This document shows positions 21,483 to 29,570 of a stretch of 64,000 nt of DNA, piece after piece. A program made the position numbers and the translations under genes. The stretch's first letter is position 1. Each line of letters begins with the position of its first letter. The notes beneath the pieces are model-generated. The model was given only the letters and a program-made list of their open reading frames with translations, made no database searches and was not told where the DNA came from. The DNA comes from Zopfochytrium polystomum (lineage: Eukaryota > Chytridiomycota > Chytridiomycetes > Chytridiales > Chytridiaceae). The stretch spans positions 480,370 to 544,369 of the forward strand of contig JAIVFJ010000017.1 of assembly GCA_025765615.1 (NCBI GenBank), written 5' to 3'.

Positions 21483-21634
21483 TGTTGGAATATGCCCTCG
21501 CGAGAGAAAATGGATGTATTGACAGAAGAAAAAAACTTGACTTGTCACGCCCTTTCCTGCAACCACACGAGCAACCCGAGATCGCGATCACATCGTCGCT
21601 CCCGAGATCACACTCGACGTGTCGAATTTCAACA
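21483..21634 (+). repeat. 5' LTR of copia element
   Basis: 152 bp, starts TGTTGGAATATG, ends GAATTTCAACA. Holds the short palindromes CTCGCGAG and GATCGCGATC. No TATA box seen. Confidence 0.95.
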
Positions 21635-21970
21635 CCTTACGAGGGATAGTTCTCCACCGTTAAAGGAGGCTACCCAAAAAGCGATTGAGCGACTGTCGAT
21701 CGAGGAATTGAACTGAAGCTGTCCACCGTGTCGAGAAAGCGATCGTCTTCACCAGTCAGCTAAACAGCCACTGCCAACCTTCACAATTGCGATCGGTCTC
21801 AACGCCGTCGACACTGAATTCCACACAATCACTATCAATTCCTACCCACCAAGTGACTGCACCCCGTCGAACTCTGAGTGATCGATTCACCAGCTTCAGT
21901 TGAAAGTGCTGTGGAACACTCATTTTAACTTCTCTTGTTCCAGCTGTTACCTTTGTTCTCCCCTAATGCG
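21635..21970 (+). other. Copia leader with primer-binding region
   Basis: 336 bp between LTR and gag. The primer-binding site should begin near 21635; I could not match it to a specific tRNA. Confidence 0.5.
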
Positions 21971-23284
21971 ATGAGCGAGCCAAGTGTGAAGCTCCTGCAC
22001 CGTCAGCTAGTCAACCCTGTCGACTTCACAAGATGGATGGACTATGTGGAGGGGCATTTTGCCAGTAAGCAAGCAAGTGCTGCCGTCCGTGTCCGACTTG
22101 CGCACAAAGTTGCTGCTGCCCCAGCAGTTCCCGCTACGGACACAACCGCCGCAATTCCTGCCGTCCCTGAGCACTTCAAGTTCTGGTCAGCAAACCCCCC
22201 AGCTGGATATAACGAATGGGAAGTCATGCATATCACCCACGAGTACGTCCCAAACAACCCAGAATATGTTGGCTACTGGACATTTAGCGATGATGCAAAC
22301 GTCTTCCCGGGAACCTATGACCAAAATCGGGCTGGGATGCTGCACATCTACAACCACATAAGCGAGACTCTTGAACATAAAATCAGTGGTATTAAGTTTG
22401 TCTTTCAGGCACTTGAAGAACTCAAGAGGAAAATTGGACGCATTGACGAAGCACAGGCGCGTGCAATGATTCGCAAGATTGCTGCCCTCAAGATTGAACC
22501 GGGGGGGAAGATTGCTGATTTTCAACCTATATTTGAGAAGCACTATAGAGACCTAGCCGAAGTCAGGAGCCTTGCCCCCAGGGGTGTCTTAGGCAAAATC
22601 AACGAAATGCTGAAGTTTGAGTCAATGGTGGACCAACTGACAGAATGTTTAGAGGACGAAGAGTACTGGCACATTCGAACTGAGAACTATCTATCTCGAG
22701 TGGACAACAACACCATCACAGACATGACTGCCCTCTTTGCCTTCCTCAAGACTATGGAAGCCCGTAACAAACCTAGAGGACCAACTGCCGCACCACTAGC
22801 GGAGCCAGTCAATGAGGCTGCACTACTTAGCAATTTCCACGACCGCCCAGAGCAAAGGCGCTCCCACCAGGCTGAGCGACACCACCAAGGCAGAGAAATC
22901 CGTGGTGGGCGCCGCCATGGCCGGGGTGGCCGCGCTGGGCGACAGGGTAGAGAACGGCATGCAGAACGGCATTCTGAGCGACGTGGACACCACACCTCCC
23001 GAACTCAGAGACGAGCAGAAAATCGAGCTGCACATGGCGCAGCGCCTGAGGCCAACACCCCAGGCGCTACAGCTCAGGATCAGCGACAAGGAGTTGCGCC
23101 ACTGGGGAAATCAGTGCTATGTCACCATTGTGGGAAGGAGAACCACTTTGCAAAACACTGCATCATGAGGAAACAGGACGAGCCAGTCGCACTTATCGCC
23201 ACAGGCAGCACCAGTGACGTGCCATCTATTGACGATAGCGAGACTGGCAGGAGCGACCCTGGGGAGTATTCGTCGGATTTTTAG
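21971..23284 (+). CDS. gag: Copia Gag protein
   Basis: 437 residues from ATG 21971. N-terminal helical capsid-like region, a basic Arg/His/Gly-rich stretch (about 22880-23030), then one CCHC zinc knuckle CHHCGKENHFAKHC (about 23120-23161) and an acidic tail. It ends at TAG 23282-23284. Pol lies in the -1 frame and is open from 23239. A GC-rich hairpin follows the stop directly (see the frameshift candidate). Confidence 0.9.
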   Translation: MSEPSVKLLHRQLVNPVDFTRWMDYVEGHFASKQASAAVRVRLAHKVAAAPAVPATDTTAAIPAVPEHFKFWSANPPAGYNEWEVMHITHEYVPNNPEYVGYWTFSDDANVFPGTYDQNRAGMLHIYNHISETLEHKISGIKFVFQALEELKRKIGRIDEAQARAMIRKIAALKIEPGGKIADFQPIFEKHYRDLAEVRSLAPRGVLGKINEMLKFESMVDQLTECLEDEEYWHIRTENYLSRVDNNTITDMTALFAFLKTMEARNKPRGPTAAPLAEPVNEAALLSNFHDRPEQRRSHQAERHHQGREIRGGRRHGRGGRAGRQGRERHAERHSERRGHHTSRTQRRAENRAAHGAAPEANTPGATAQDQRQGVAPLGKSVLCHHCGKENHFAKHCIMRKQDEPVALIATGSTSDVPSIDDSETGRSDPGEYSSDF

Positions 23285-23309
23285 TTGGCCCGAGGCACCC
23301 ACCTCGGGC
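23276..23309 (+). promoter_or_regulatory. Candidate gag-pol recoding site (copia)
   Basis: Gag ends GAT-TTT-TAG. A P-site tRNA on TTT can re-pair perfectly one base back, which puts TTA in the A site and opens the pol frame. Three nucleotides after the stop comes an 8-bp stem, GCCCGAGG (23288-23295) with CCTCGGGC (23302-23309), loop CACCCA. The heptamer is not canonical and the spacer is short, so reinitiation at the pol ATG 23389 is an alternative. Confidence 0.4.
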
Positions 23310-23388
23310 ACGTCGAAAGCAGACCTCTAACTTCCAACCAGCACCTCATATCCCCAAACACCTCGCCCTTTCATCATCGTCACCCACC

Positions 23389-25296
23389 ATGTTCAAGGAA
23401 TCACCCATCGTTGTCGACTCTGGCTGTGTCAAGACCATTCTCAAAGACGCCCACCTTTTCACATCCTACACCGAACGCACCTCGTCTGTTGGAACCATTG
23501 ACAAAGACTCCACCCCGCTCAAAATCAAAGGCGTTGGACCAGCAAGAATCCCTCTTCCAAACGGTGTGGAGATTGTAATCAAGGAAGCCTGCTACGCTCC
23601 AAGCGCTCTTTACAGTCTCCTCGCCACAAACGACCTTCAAGAAGATGGGAAGTTTTTCTTTTCTAAGTTCAAAGGCCGCCCTGGTGTTATCTTGAAAACT
23701 AGTGACGAGTCCCCCATTGGCCGCTGTGTCAAACGCTCAGGACTTCACTTCCTCGTCACCAAGAACTCAAAGCTTCATCGACTCAGTCACACAGCTGCCG
23801 CTACCATTGCAATGGTTCATCAGGAGACCTTTCCATCACCTGACGGCCCATCACCAGTCGCTACCAAAGCAGAACAACTTCGCATCGCTGAGGTTGAGCG
23901 GCTGCATCGCGCACTGGGTCATGTTGGCTTCCAGCGCCTTGGCTACATGCTTCACCACCGAACGACAGCAGACCTTCCACTGCTCAACACCTCTCACGTC
24001 CCCAAGTGCGAGATCTGCGTTGCGGCCAAGATGCGCCAGAAGAATTTCACAGCCCGTCCTGATGAGCCAATTCCCTTCGCACACACCCTCAACGTTGATG
24101 TCAACTCAATCCCCATCACCTCCTTTGACGGCTGCAACTACGCAGTCACTGTTGTTTGCGAGAGCACCCGCTATTCATGGAATGAGCCCATCCCCCGAAA
24201 GAGCAACGCCTTACCATTCCTTATTAAGTTAATCCTTTTCCTTGAGAAAACTGAGGGACGAAAAATCCAGATCATCCGCCTGGATCGAGGAAAAGAAAAC
24301 TTCAACCAGACGTTCAAGTCCTTCTGCGATTCGCGTGGCATTCAGCTCAAACCTTCGCCATCGCGAACCCCACAGATGAATTCGGTTGCAGAACGCCACA
24401 TCCAGATTGTGACGGATATGACTCGCTCTCTTCTCCTTGGCGCCCCCAATGTTCCTCTCACCTTTTGGAGCTATGCGTATCGGCAAGCCTCGCAAATCAA
24501 GAACTGCCTCCCAAATGTACAGCGAGGCATCTTCTCACCGCACGAGGGCCGGCACCACGTACCTCCACAAGTTAGCCACTTTCGAACTTTTGGTTCCAAG
24601 TGCTTCTACCGGGTCAGCCCAACTCTTCGCAAGAAACTTGACCCCAAGGGCCGTCCAGCTGTCTACCTCGGCTCTGTTTCACGATCAGTTTCGGTGTTGT
24701 GGGAGCTCCAAGAGCAGCGCATCATCTACCAGCGCTACCATGACATTGTCTTCTTTGAAGACAAGTTCCCTCCTTTTACTGGGGTTCACGCTGTGAGGGG
24801 GGGGATTGAGAGCATCAGCGTTAACCTCCCACCACTTTCAGACCTCAGTCACCCAGCATGTGAAAAGGCAGTCCAATCAGTCATTCATGCAGAGCAGATT
24901 CTCCAGCAGGCACTGCAGCAAAAAGTGCAGAAGCAGCAGCAGAAGGTGGGGCACGACAAAGCACAGACAGTGCCAACACCGAAGAAGCGGGGGCGACCAC
25001 CAAAGTCGTCACTAGCTCCACAACAACCACCACCTGCAGAGCCACTGCCTGAACCACCACCACAAACTGCATCACCAGAAACAGTAGTGGTCCCCAGCAT
25101 TGACCCTGACCTACCACCACCAAAGAAGAAACGTGGACGACCAAGAAAGAACCCAACCAACAACCAACTGGTGAGTAACCCTGAGATTCACCATACTAAC
25201 AAACAATTCTCTATACCCTTTACCTCTTCAAAACACATCAAAACAATTAACACAACCTCATCCCACCAAAACCATCACACATGCAGGGAGCCATAG
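23389..25296 (+). CDS. pol: Copia Pol part 1: protease-integrase
   Basis: ATG at 23389. Aspartic protease with VVDSGCVK at the start. GAG-pre-integrase zinc region with LHRALGHVGF and CEICVAAK (about 23907-24024). Integrase core with D at NVDVNS, D at IIRLDRGKEN and E within SVAERH. After the core, a low-complexity linker with polyQ/Pro and two AT-hook motifs, KKRGRPPKS (about 24982) and KKRGRPRKN (about 25125). The frame stops at 25294-25296, ten bases past an intron acceptor. If spliced, it continues into part 2. The unspliced product would be PR-IN only. Confidence 0.9.
   Translation: MFKESPIVVDSGCVKTILKDAHLFTSYTERTSSVGTIDKDSTPLKIKGVGPARIPLPNGVEIVIKEACYAPSALYSLLATNDLQEDGKFFFSKFKGRPGVILKTSDESPIGRCVKRSGLHFLVTKNSKLHRLSHTAAATIAMVHQETFPSPDGPSPVATKAEQLRIAEVERLHRALGHVGFQRLGYMLHHRTTADLPLLNTSHVPKCEICVAAKMRQKNFTARPDEPIPFAHTLNVDVNSIPITSFDGCNYAVTVVCESTRYSWNEPIPRKSNALPFLIKLILFLEKTEGRKIQIIRLDRGKENFNQTFKSFCDSRGIQLKPSPSRTPQMNSVAERHIQIVTDMTRSLLLGAPNVPLTFWSYAYRQASQIKNCLPNVQRGIFSPHEGRHHVPPQVSHFRTFGSKCFYRVSPTLRKKLDPKGRPAVYLGSVSRSVSVLWELQEQRIIYQRYHDIVFFEDKFPPFTGVHAVRGGIESISVNLPPLSDLSHPACEKAVQSVIHAEQILQQALQQKVQKQQQKVGHDKAQTVPTPKKRGRPPKSSLAPQQPPPAEPLPEPPPQTASPETVVVPSIDPDLPPPKKKRGRPRKNPTNNQLVSNPEIHHTNKQFSIPFTSSKHIKTINTTSSHQNHHTCREP
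25171..25286 (+). other. Predicted spliceosomal intron inside copia pol
   Basis: Donor CTG|GTGAGT at 25171, acceptor ACATGCAG|GG ending at 25286, length 116 nt. A perfect TACTAAC lies at 25194-25200 and a CAATTAAC sequence sits nearer the acceptor. Removal joins protease-integrase to reverse transcriptase in exact frame (phase 0). Confidence 0.7.
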
Positions 25297-27425
25297 CACA
25301 GGGCACCACTGGTGTGGTTGGGGACCGTCCTTCCAGCGGCGCTAGGGGCAGTGGGCCCAGCGGCTTTGTAGACGTGGCATCTCAGCCCAGCGCAGAGGTT
25401 CCGGTGGCCGTGGATGGTGAGAGCCCCGTGGGGTGGGGCTCTGCGCCCACGCGAGCCTGGGACACTCACATCGCTAGGGGTGGAAGGCCCAGTGATGCGG
25501 CGGAACCAGCCATGCCAAGTGACCCACCTGCTGCTGAGAGTGCTCCTGACGTGCCAGATGCGTTATTTGCGTGCGGACCATATGAGGACTCTGACGACAA
25601 CGACAATCAATCTGTGTACATGTCAGACTCAGACGACGAAGACAGACCACTCTTCGCTTTCAATGTCAACTCCAACACAGTTCGAGTGTCACCTGACACA
25701 TACAAGGATCCGCTGACGCACGAGGAGGCCATGGCTTCACCCTTTGCCAAAGAGTGGAGAGAGGCTGAAGAGTACGAACTGAGCATGCTCCGCAGCATGG
25801 GCGTATTCATCGAAGCCACAGCTCCACCCAACACAAACATTGTGAGTTGCAAGTGGGTATACAAGCTGAAGTTCAAACCCGACGGCACCATCGAACGATT
25901 TCGCGCGAGACTTGTTGCTCGTGGTTTCACGCAGCAGCCCGGCGTTGACTTCACTCTGACATACTCACCAGTAATTCGAGGTAACACTCTCCGATGGATG
26001 ATTGCCCTCAGCACCCTGTATGGCTGGGACATGGAGATGATCGACATCTCCTCAGCCTACCTGTACGGAATACTCGATGTCCCCATCTTCATGGCGCCGC
26101 CATCTGGTGTACCAATCCTCCCTGGAATGGTTTGGTTACTCCGGAAGGGATTATACGGGCTGAAGCAATCAGGTCGGACTTGGTACCTGCGCCTTGCAGC
26201 ACACCTACGGTCGAAGGGATTCCAGCAGAGTCGGGCGGACCCATGCTTGTTCTGGCGGCAGAACCAGCATGGAATTTGCTTCATCCTCACCTATGTTGAT
26301 GACCTCCCCTTGTTCGGTCACACTGCTGCTATCAAGGATGCGATTGCTGACCTCAAGGGGGAGTTCAAGCTTCGGGAGCTTGGGAAGCTCACCTACGTTC
26401 TCTCAATGGAAGTTATCCGTGATTCAAACTTCACAATCATTCACCAAGCTAACTTCATCCGAAGCTTCCTATCTCGCTTTGAGGCTGAACACGGCGCTGT
26501 GAGGCCTCGAGGCGCACCACTTAAGACTACCTCCAAGCTCACCCCTCGCGTTCCAGAATCTATCGACCCTGACGAAGAGAGTGTCAACAGCACTGAGTAT
26601 CTCCGTGTGATTGGCAGCCTCAACTACGCAGCGACATCAACCAGACCAGACCTCGCACTCAGTGTCAGTCTACTTGGCTCCTTTGCCCAGGATCCATGCA
26701 GACGGCATTGGCGTGAGCTGTTGGATGTTGTTGGGTATGTCAAGGCCACCGCCACAGTTGGACTTCGCTACAGTGCAGACGGCAACCCTCAACCTGTTGG
26801 ATACGCGGACGCATCATTCAACTCCCGCCATGACTCTCGCTCGCAGATAGCATACCTTGTGCTGCTAGCAGGGGGAGCAATTGGGTGGAAGTCGACGCGT
26901 TCGTCAACAATCCCCACATCATCAACAGCAGCAGAGTATATTGCCCTCAGTGAACTTGGACGGGAGCTTGAGGCTATCAACAACCTTCACCTGTCGGTCA
27001 AGATGCCCCTCAAGCTACCACTGACTGCTTATGAGGACAACACACCAACAATCCATATGACGGTGAACGATCTTCATACAGACCGCTCCAAGCACATTCG
27101 ACTTCGCTACCACCACATCCGGTCGCTTGTAGAGGAAGGTCTTGTGCAGGTTGATCACGTCCCCTCCTTTGATCAGCTTGCTGATCTCCTCACCAAGCCA
27201 CATGGACACGATATGGTTTTCGAAGGCCGAATACTACTTGGGCTTGTTGACTCGAGCAAGGGACCAGCCGAAAATAACAAGTTGATTGAGCATGTACGAA
27301 CAATTAGGACAAAACGCCGCGAAGATCACTTCCTTCAGAAACGGACCAAGGACAAGGAGAAGAATGCAGCGCATGGCGCTGCATGGAGGGCGCGCATGGC
27401 GCGCAAGGGTAAAGTAGTGGGTTAG
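25287..27425 (+). CDS. pol: Copia Pol part 2: reverse transcriptase-RNase H
   Basis: About 712 residues up to TAG at 27423-27425. An acidic linker precedes the RVT_2 domain with CKWVYKLKF, ARLVARGFTQQ, the DMEMIDISSAYL catalytic region and the active-site TYVDDLPLFG (about 26290). RNase H follows with YADASFN, GWKSTRSS and STAAEYIALSE. The tail is basic. No proper methionine lies next to the domain start other than ATG 25281 in the acceptor, so expression probably depends on splicing or a frameshift. All catalytic motifs look intact. Confidence 0.92.
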   Translation, partial: GAIAQGTTGVVGDRPSSGARGSGPSGFVDVASQPSAEVPVAVDGESPVGWGSAPTRAWDTHIARGGRPSDAAEPAMPSDPPAAESAPDVPDALFACGPYEDSDDNDNQSVYMSDSDDEDRPLFAFNVNSNTVRVSPDTYKDPLTHEEAMASPFAKEWREAEEYELSMLRSMGVFIEATAPPNTNIVSCKWVYKLKFKPDGTIERFRARLVARGFTQQPGVDFTLTYSPVIRGNTLRWMIALSTLYGWDMEMIDISSAYLYGILDVPIFMAPPSGVPILPGMVWLLRKGLYGLKQSGRTWYLRLAAHLRSKGFQQSRADPCLFWRQNQHGICFILTYVDDLPLFGHTAAIKDAIADLKGEFKLRELGKLTYVLSMEVIRDSNFTIIHQANFIRSFLSRFEAEHGAVRPRGAPLKTTSKLTPRVPESIDPDEESVNSTEYLRVIGSLNYAATSTRPDLALSVSLLGSFAQDPCRRHWRELLDVVGYVKATATVGLRYSADGNPQPVGYADASFNSRHDSRSQIAYLVLLAGGAIGWKSTRSSTIPTSSTAAEYIALSELGRELEAINNLHLSVKMPLKLPLTAYEDNTPTIHMTVNDLHTDRSKHIRLRYHHIRSLVEEGLVQVDHVPSFDQLADLLTKPHGHDMVFEGRILLGLVDSSKGPAENNKLIEHVRTIRTKRREDHFLQKRTKDKEKNAAHGAAWRARMARKGKVVG

Positions 27426-27683
27426 GCCCCAGGGTGGGGCACCGGTTAGATTTTCCTTCTTTCATTTTGCCGTTTTGGGCACCCTTTTGTTATCCCTACC
27501 TTTTTGCAGTACTCTCCTCAGCAGCGCCTTCCTGATACGTTTCCTTTCCTTACCCTGCTACGGTTTTCCCAGATCGGTCAATTGGTTTGGGTTTTTCACC
27601 CGGGCAGTGGCGTTTTAAATTCTCTCACTCAGTTCCTTTCTTTGAGGTAGTTTTGCTTTTAAAGGCGCTCGTGCAAGGGGGAG
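27426..27683 (+). other. Copia 3' untranslated region with polypurine tract
   Basis: Ends in AAGGGGGAG at 27675-27683, directly before the 3' LTR, the usual copia polypurine tract. Confidence 0.75.
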
Positions 27684-27835
27684 TGTTGGAATATGCCCTC
27701 GCGAGAGAAAATGGATGTATTGACAGAAGAAAAAAACTTGACTTGTCACGCCCTTTCCTGCAACCACACGAGCAACCCGAGATCGCGATCACATCGTCGC
27801 TCCCGAGATCACACTCGACGTGTCGAATTTCAACA
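27684..27835 (+). repeat. 3' LTR of copia element
   Basis: 152 bp, apparently identical to the 5' LTR. Confidence 0.95.
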
Positions 27836-28095
27836 GGTTCTTTGACGCCGTCCCCGCTGTGCCACCTGCCCACTGATGATTTATTTATTCGCTCGTTGTC
27901 TCACTCTGTCTGTCTGTCTGTCTGCTTCCCTGTCTATCTGTCTTTGCGACTCGCTTGTGATATGGTTGGTGCGCAGTGCAGAAAAAAATTCAGCCTGTCG
28001 TCTTTCCCCGTGTTCAGACAATTGGAAATCGCGCGTCGCGCAAAAATTCCTCGTGGTGCTTCAAAACTATGCAGGAAGTGAAGACGGTCTGTGTG

Positions 28096-28141
<46 letters not shown>

Positions 28142-28495
28142 AAGAAAAATTCACACGAGCGCACTGCAGCAAGCAAGAGGGAGCTGCGGGTGTGTTGGTC
28201 GTTTTGAGCTCGTGACTTTCTTACTCTCTCTCCACCTATCAATGCTGTCTTCTTCTTCTTCTTCTTCTCTCTCCTCACTCACTCACTCACTCACTCACTC
28301 ACTCACACACACACACACACACACACACTCTCTCTCTCTCTCTCTCTCTTTCTCTCGAGCAGACCTCTGTCTCCCACGTACCAGCCCACTCGCGACCCAC
28401 TTTGCTCGATCGCTCAGGTGATCCTTCCCCCGATTAAGCGGACAAGATAACAAGAACTGCACACACCTGTATATCTTCCATACCCTCGCGAATCA
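27836..28495. other. Microsatellite-rich spacer
   Basis: Contains (GT)n near 28090-28136, (TTC)n near 28248-28268, (CTCA)n near 28274-28305, (CA)n and (CT)n up to 28350. No gene seen. Confidence 0.6.
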
Positions 28496-29276
28496 TGCAA
28501 AACCACTGCAACCAGGCTACACTGCAACAATGGGTAAGCTTACGCTGCTGCTTTCTTGGTTTCCATTGGCGAAGAGTGCTCATCCCTTATGCTTGCATTG
28601 TTTCACTCTCACTTCATCCAGGCTGAAGTAGCCGCCGACGGCACCGTCTCTTTCGTGGACACCGGAAAGACCGACGACTACAACTCGCTCGTCACGGGTC
28701 TCTTCCTCATCGGCTGCGTTGTCGGAGCCGGTTCGTTCATGTTCATTGTCGACCCCCTTGGCCGCAAGTCCTCCGTCATCATTGGTGGCTTCCTCTTCGC
28801 CGTTGGCGGTGCCCTCCAGGCGGGCGCGAACGGTCTTGCGCTTCTCCTGATTGGCCGGCTGTTCTCTGGTCTTGCCAACAACTCGGCCCAGTCCGCCGCC
28901 GGGCGCCGTCATCTGCGTGTACCTCTTCACCGTCAGCTTCGCCTCCACCTGAGGCCCCGTCGTGTGGTCGACCAGGTCGAGATCTTCCCGCTCCGCGTCC
29001 GCGCAAAGGGCGCTGACATCTCGACCAAGTCCAACTGGTCCTGGAACGCCGTCATCGCTTTCGCCTGGCCCAAGGTCTTTGCGAGGATGGACCGCGCGCC
29101 CTCCGCCTACTGGATCTTCTCCGCGTTCTGCGCCCTCGCCGTCGCCGTATGGACTTACTTTGCCGTCCCCGAGACAAAGGGAGGAGATTGACGAGGTCTT
29201 TGGTCAGCCGGCGACGAGGTCCGCGCTGTTGACAAGAAGTGAACAGGGCTTGTCCCCCCCAATCACCCATCGCTGA
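28496..29276 (+). pseudogene. Broken MFS sugar-porter gene
   Basis: Remnant of a hexose-transporter-type major facilitator. Present: GLFLIGCVVGAGSF, DPLGRKSSVIIGG and GRLFSGLANNSAQ from the N-terminal half, then directly AVICVYLFTVSFAST, EIFPLRVRAKG, NWSWNAVIAFA, YWIFSAFCALAVAV and VPETKG from the last quarter. The central part, roughly transmembrane helices 4-9, is missing. Further lesions: a TGA where family members have Trp after SFAST (near 28949), a one-base loss shortly after it, and another frame change at PETKG (about 29175) before EEIDEVFG. Several independent breaks make this a pseudogene and not a misread gene. Confidence 0.8.
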
Positions 29277-29570
29277 AGTTTCTGCACTCGCCCATCTGGT
29301 GGCGACTGCTTTGACATGTGTAAAATTTCAGAGCGAGAGAGAGAAGAGCTTGTTTTTGCCGACATCACGACCAACGGCCCCCAAGACACAAAAAAAAACA
29401 AAAAAAAACAAATAAAAAACAAATAAAAAACCAAACAAAAACAAATGAGAACAAAAAAAAAAAAACAAGAAAAGCACCTTCCTTCTCGATTTGGAAAGTT
29501 GACGGGAAAGTATTCATTTACAACGCCGAAAAAAAGAGGATCGAGCTTTGCTGCCAAAAAATCACATCCA
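29277..29570. other. A-rich spacer upstream of first Zn2Cys6 gene
   Basis: Several A-runs at 29389-29467; probably promoter and 5' UTR of the next gene. Confidence 0.45.

Larger units (their letters stand above)
21483..27835 (+). mobile_element. Complete Ty1/copia retrotransposon with split pol
   Basis: 6353 bp, bounded by 152-bp LTRs (TGTTG...CAACA) that I could not tell apart by eye, and flanked by a 5-bp target duplication GGTTC (21478-21482 and 27836-27840). Coding part: gag, then protease-integrase, then reverse transcriptase-RNase H, the copia order. The last two parts are in different frames and are joined by a well-formed intron. Identical LTRs and open frames imply a very recent, possibly active insertion. 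Confidence 0.95.

Noticed and set aside
21635..21660. tRNA-type primer-binding site of the copia element
   Set aside because: A site must lie here, but I could not match it to a named tRNA and do not claim one.
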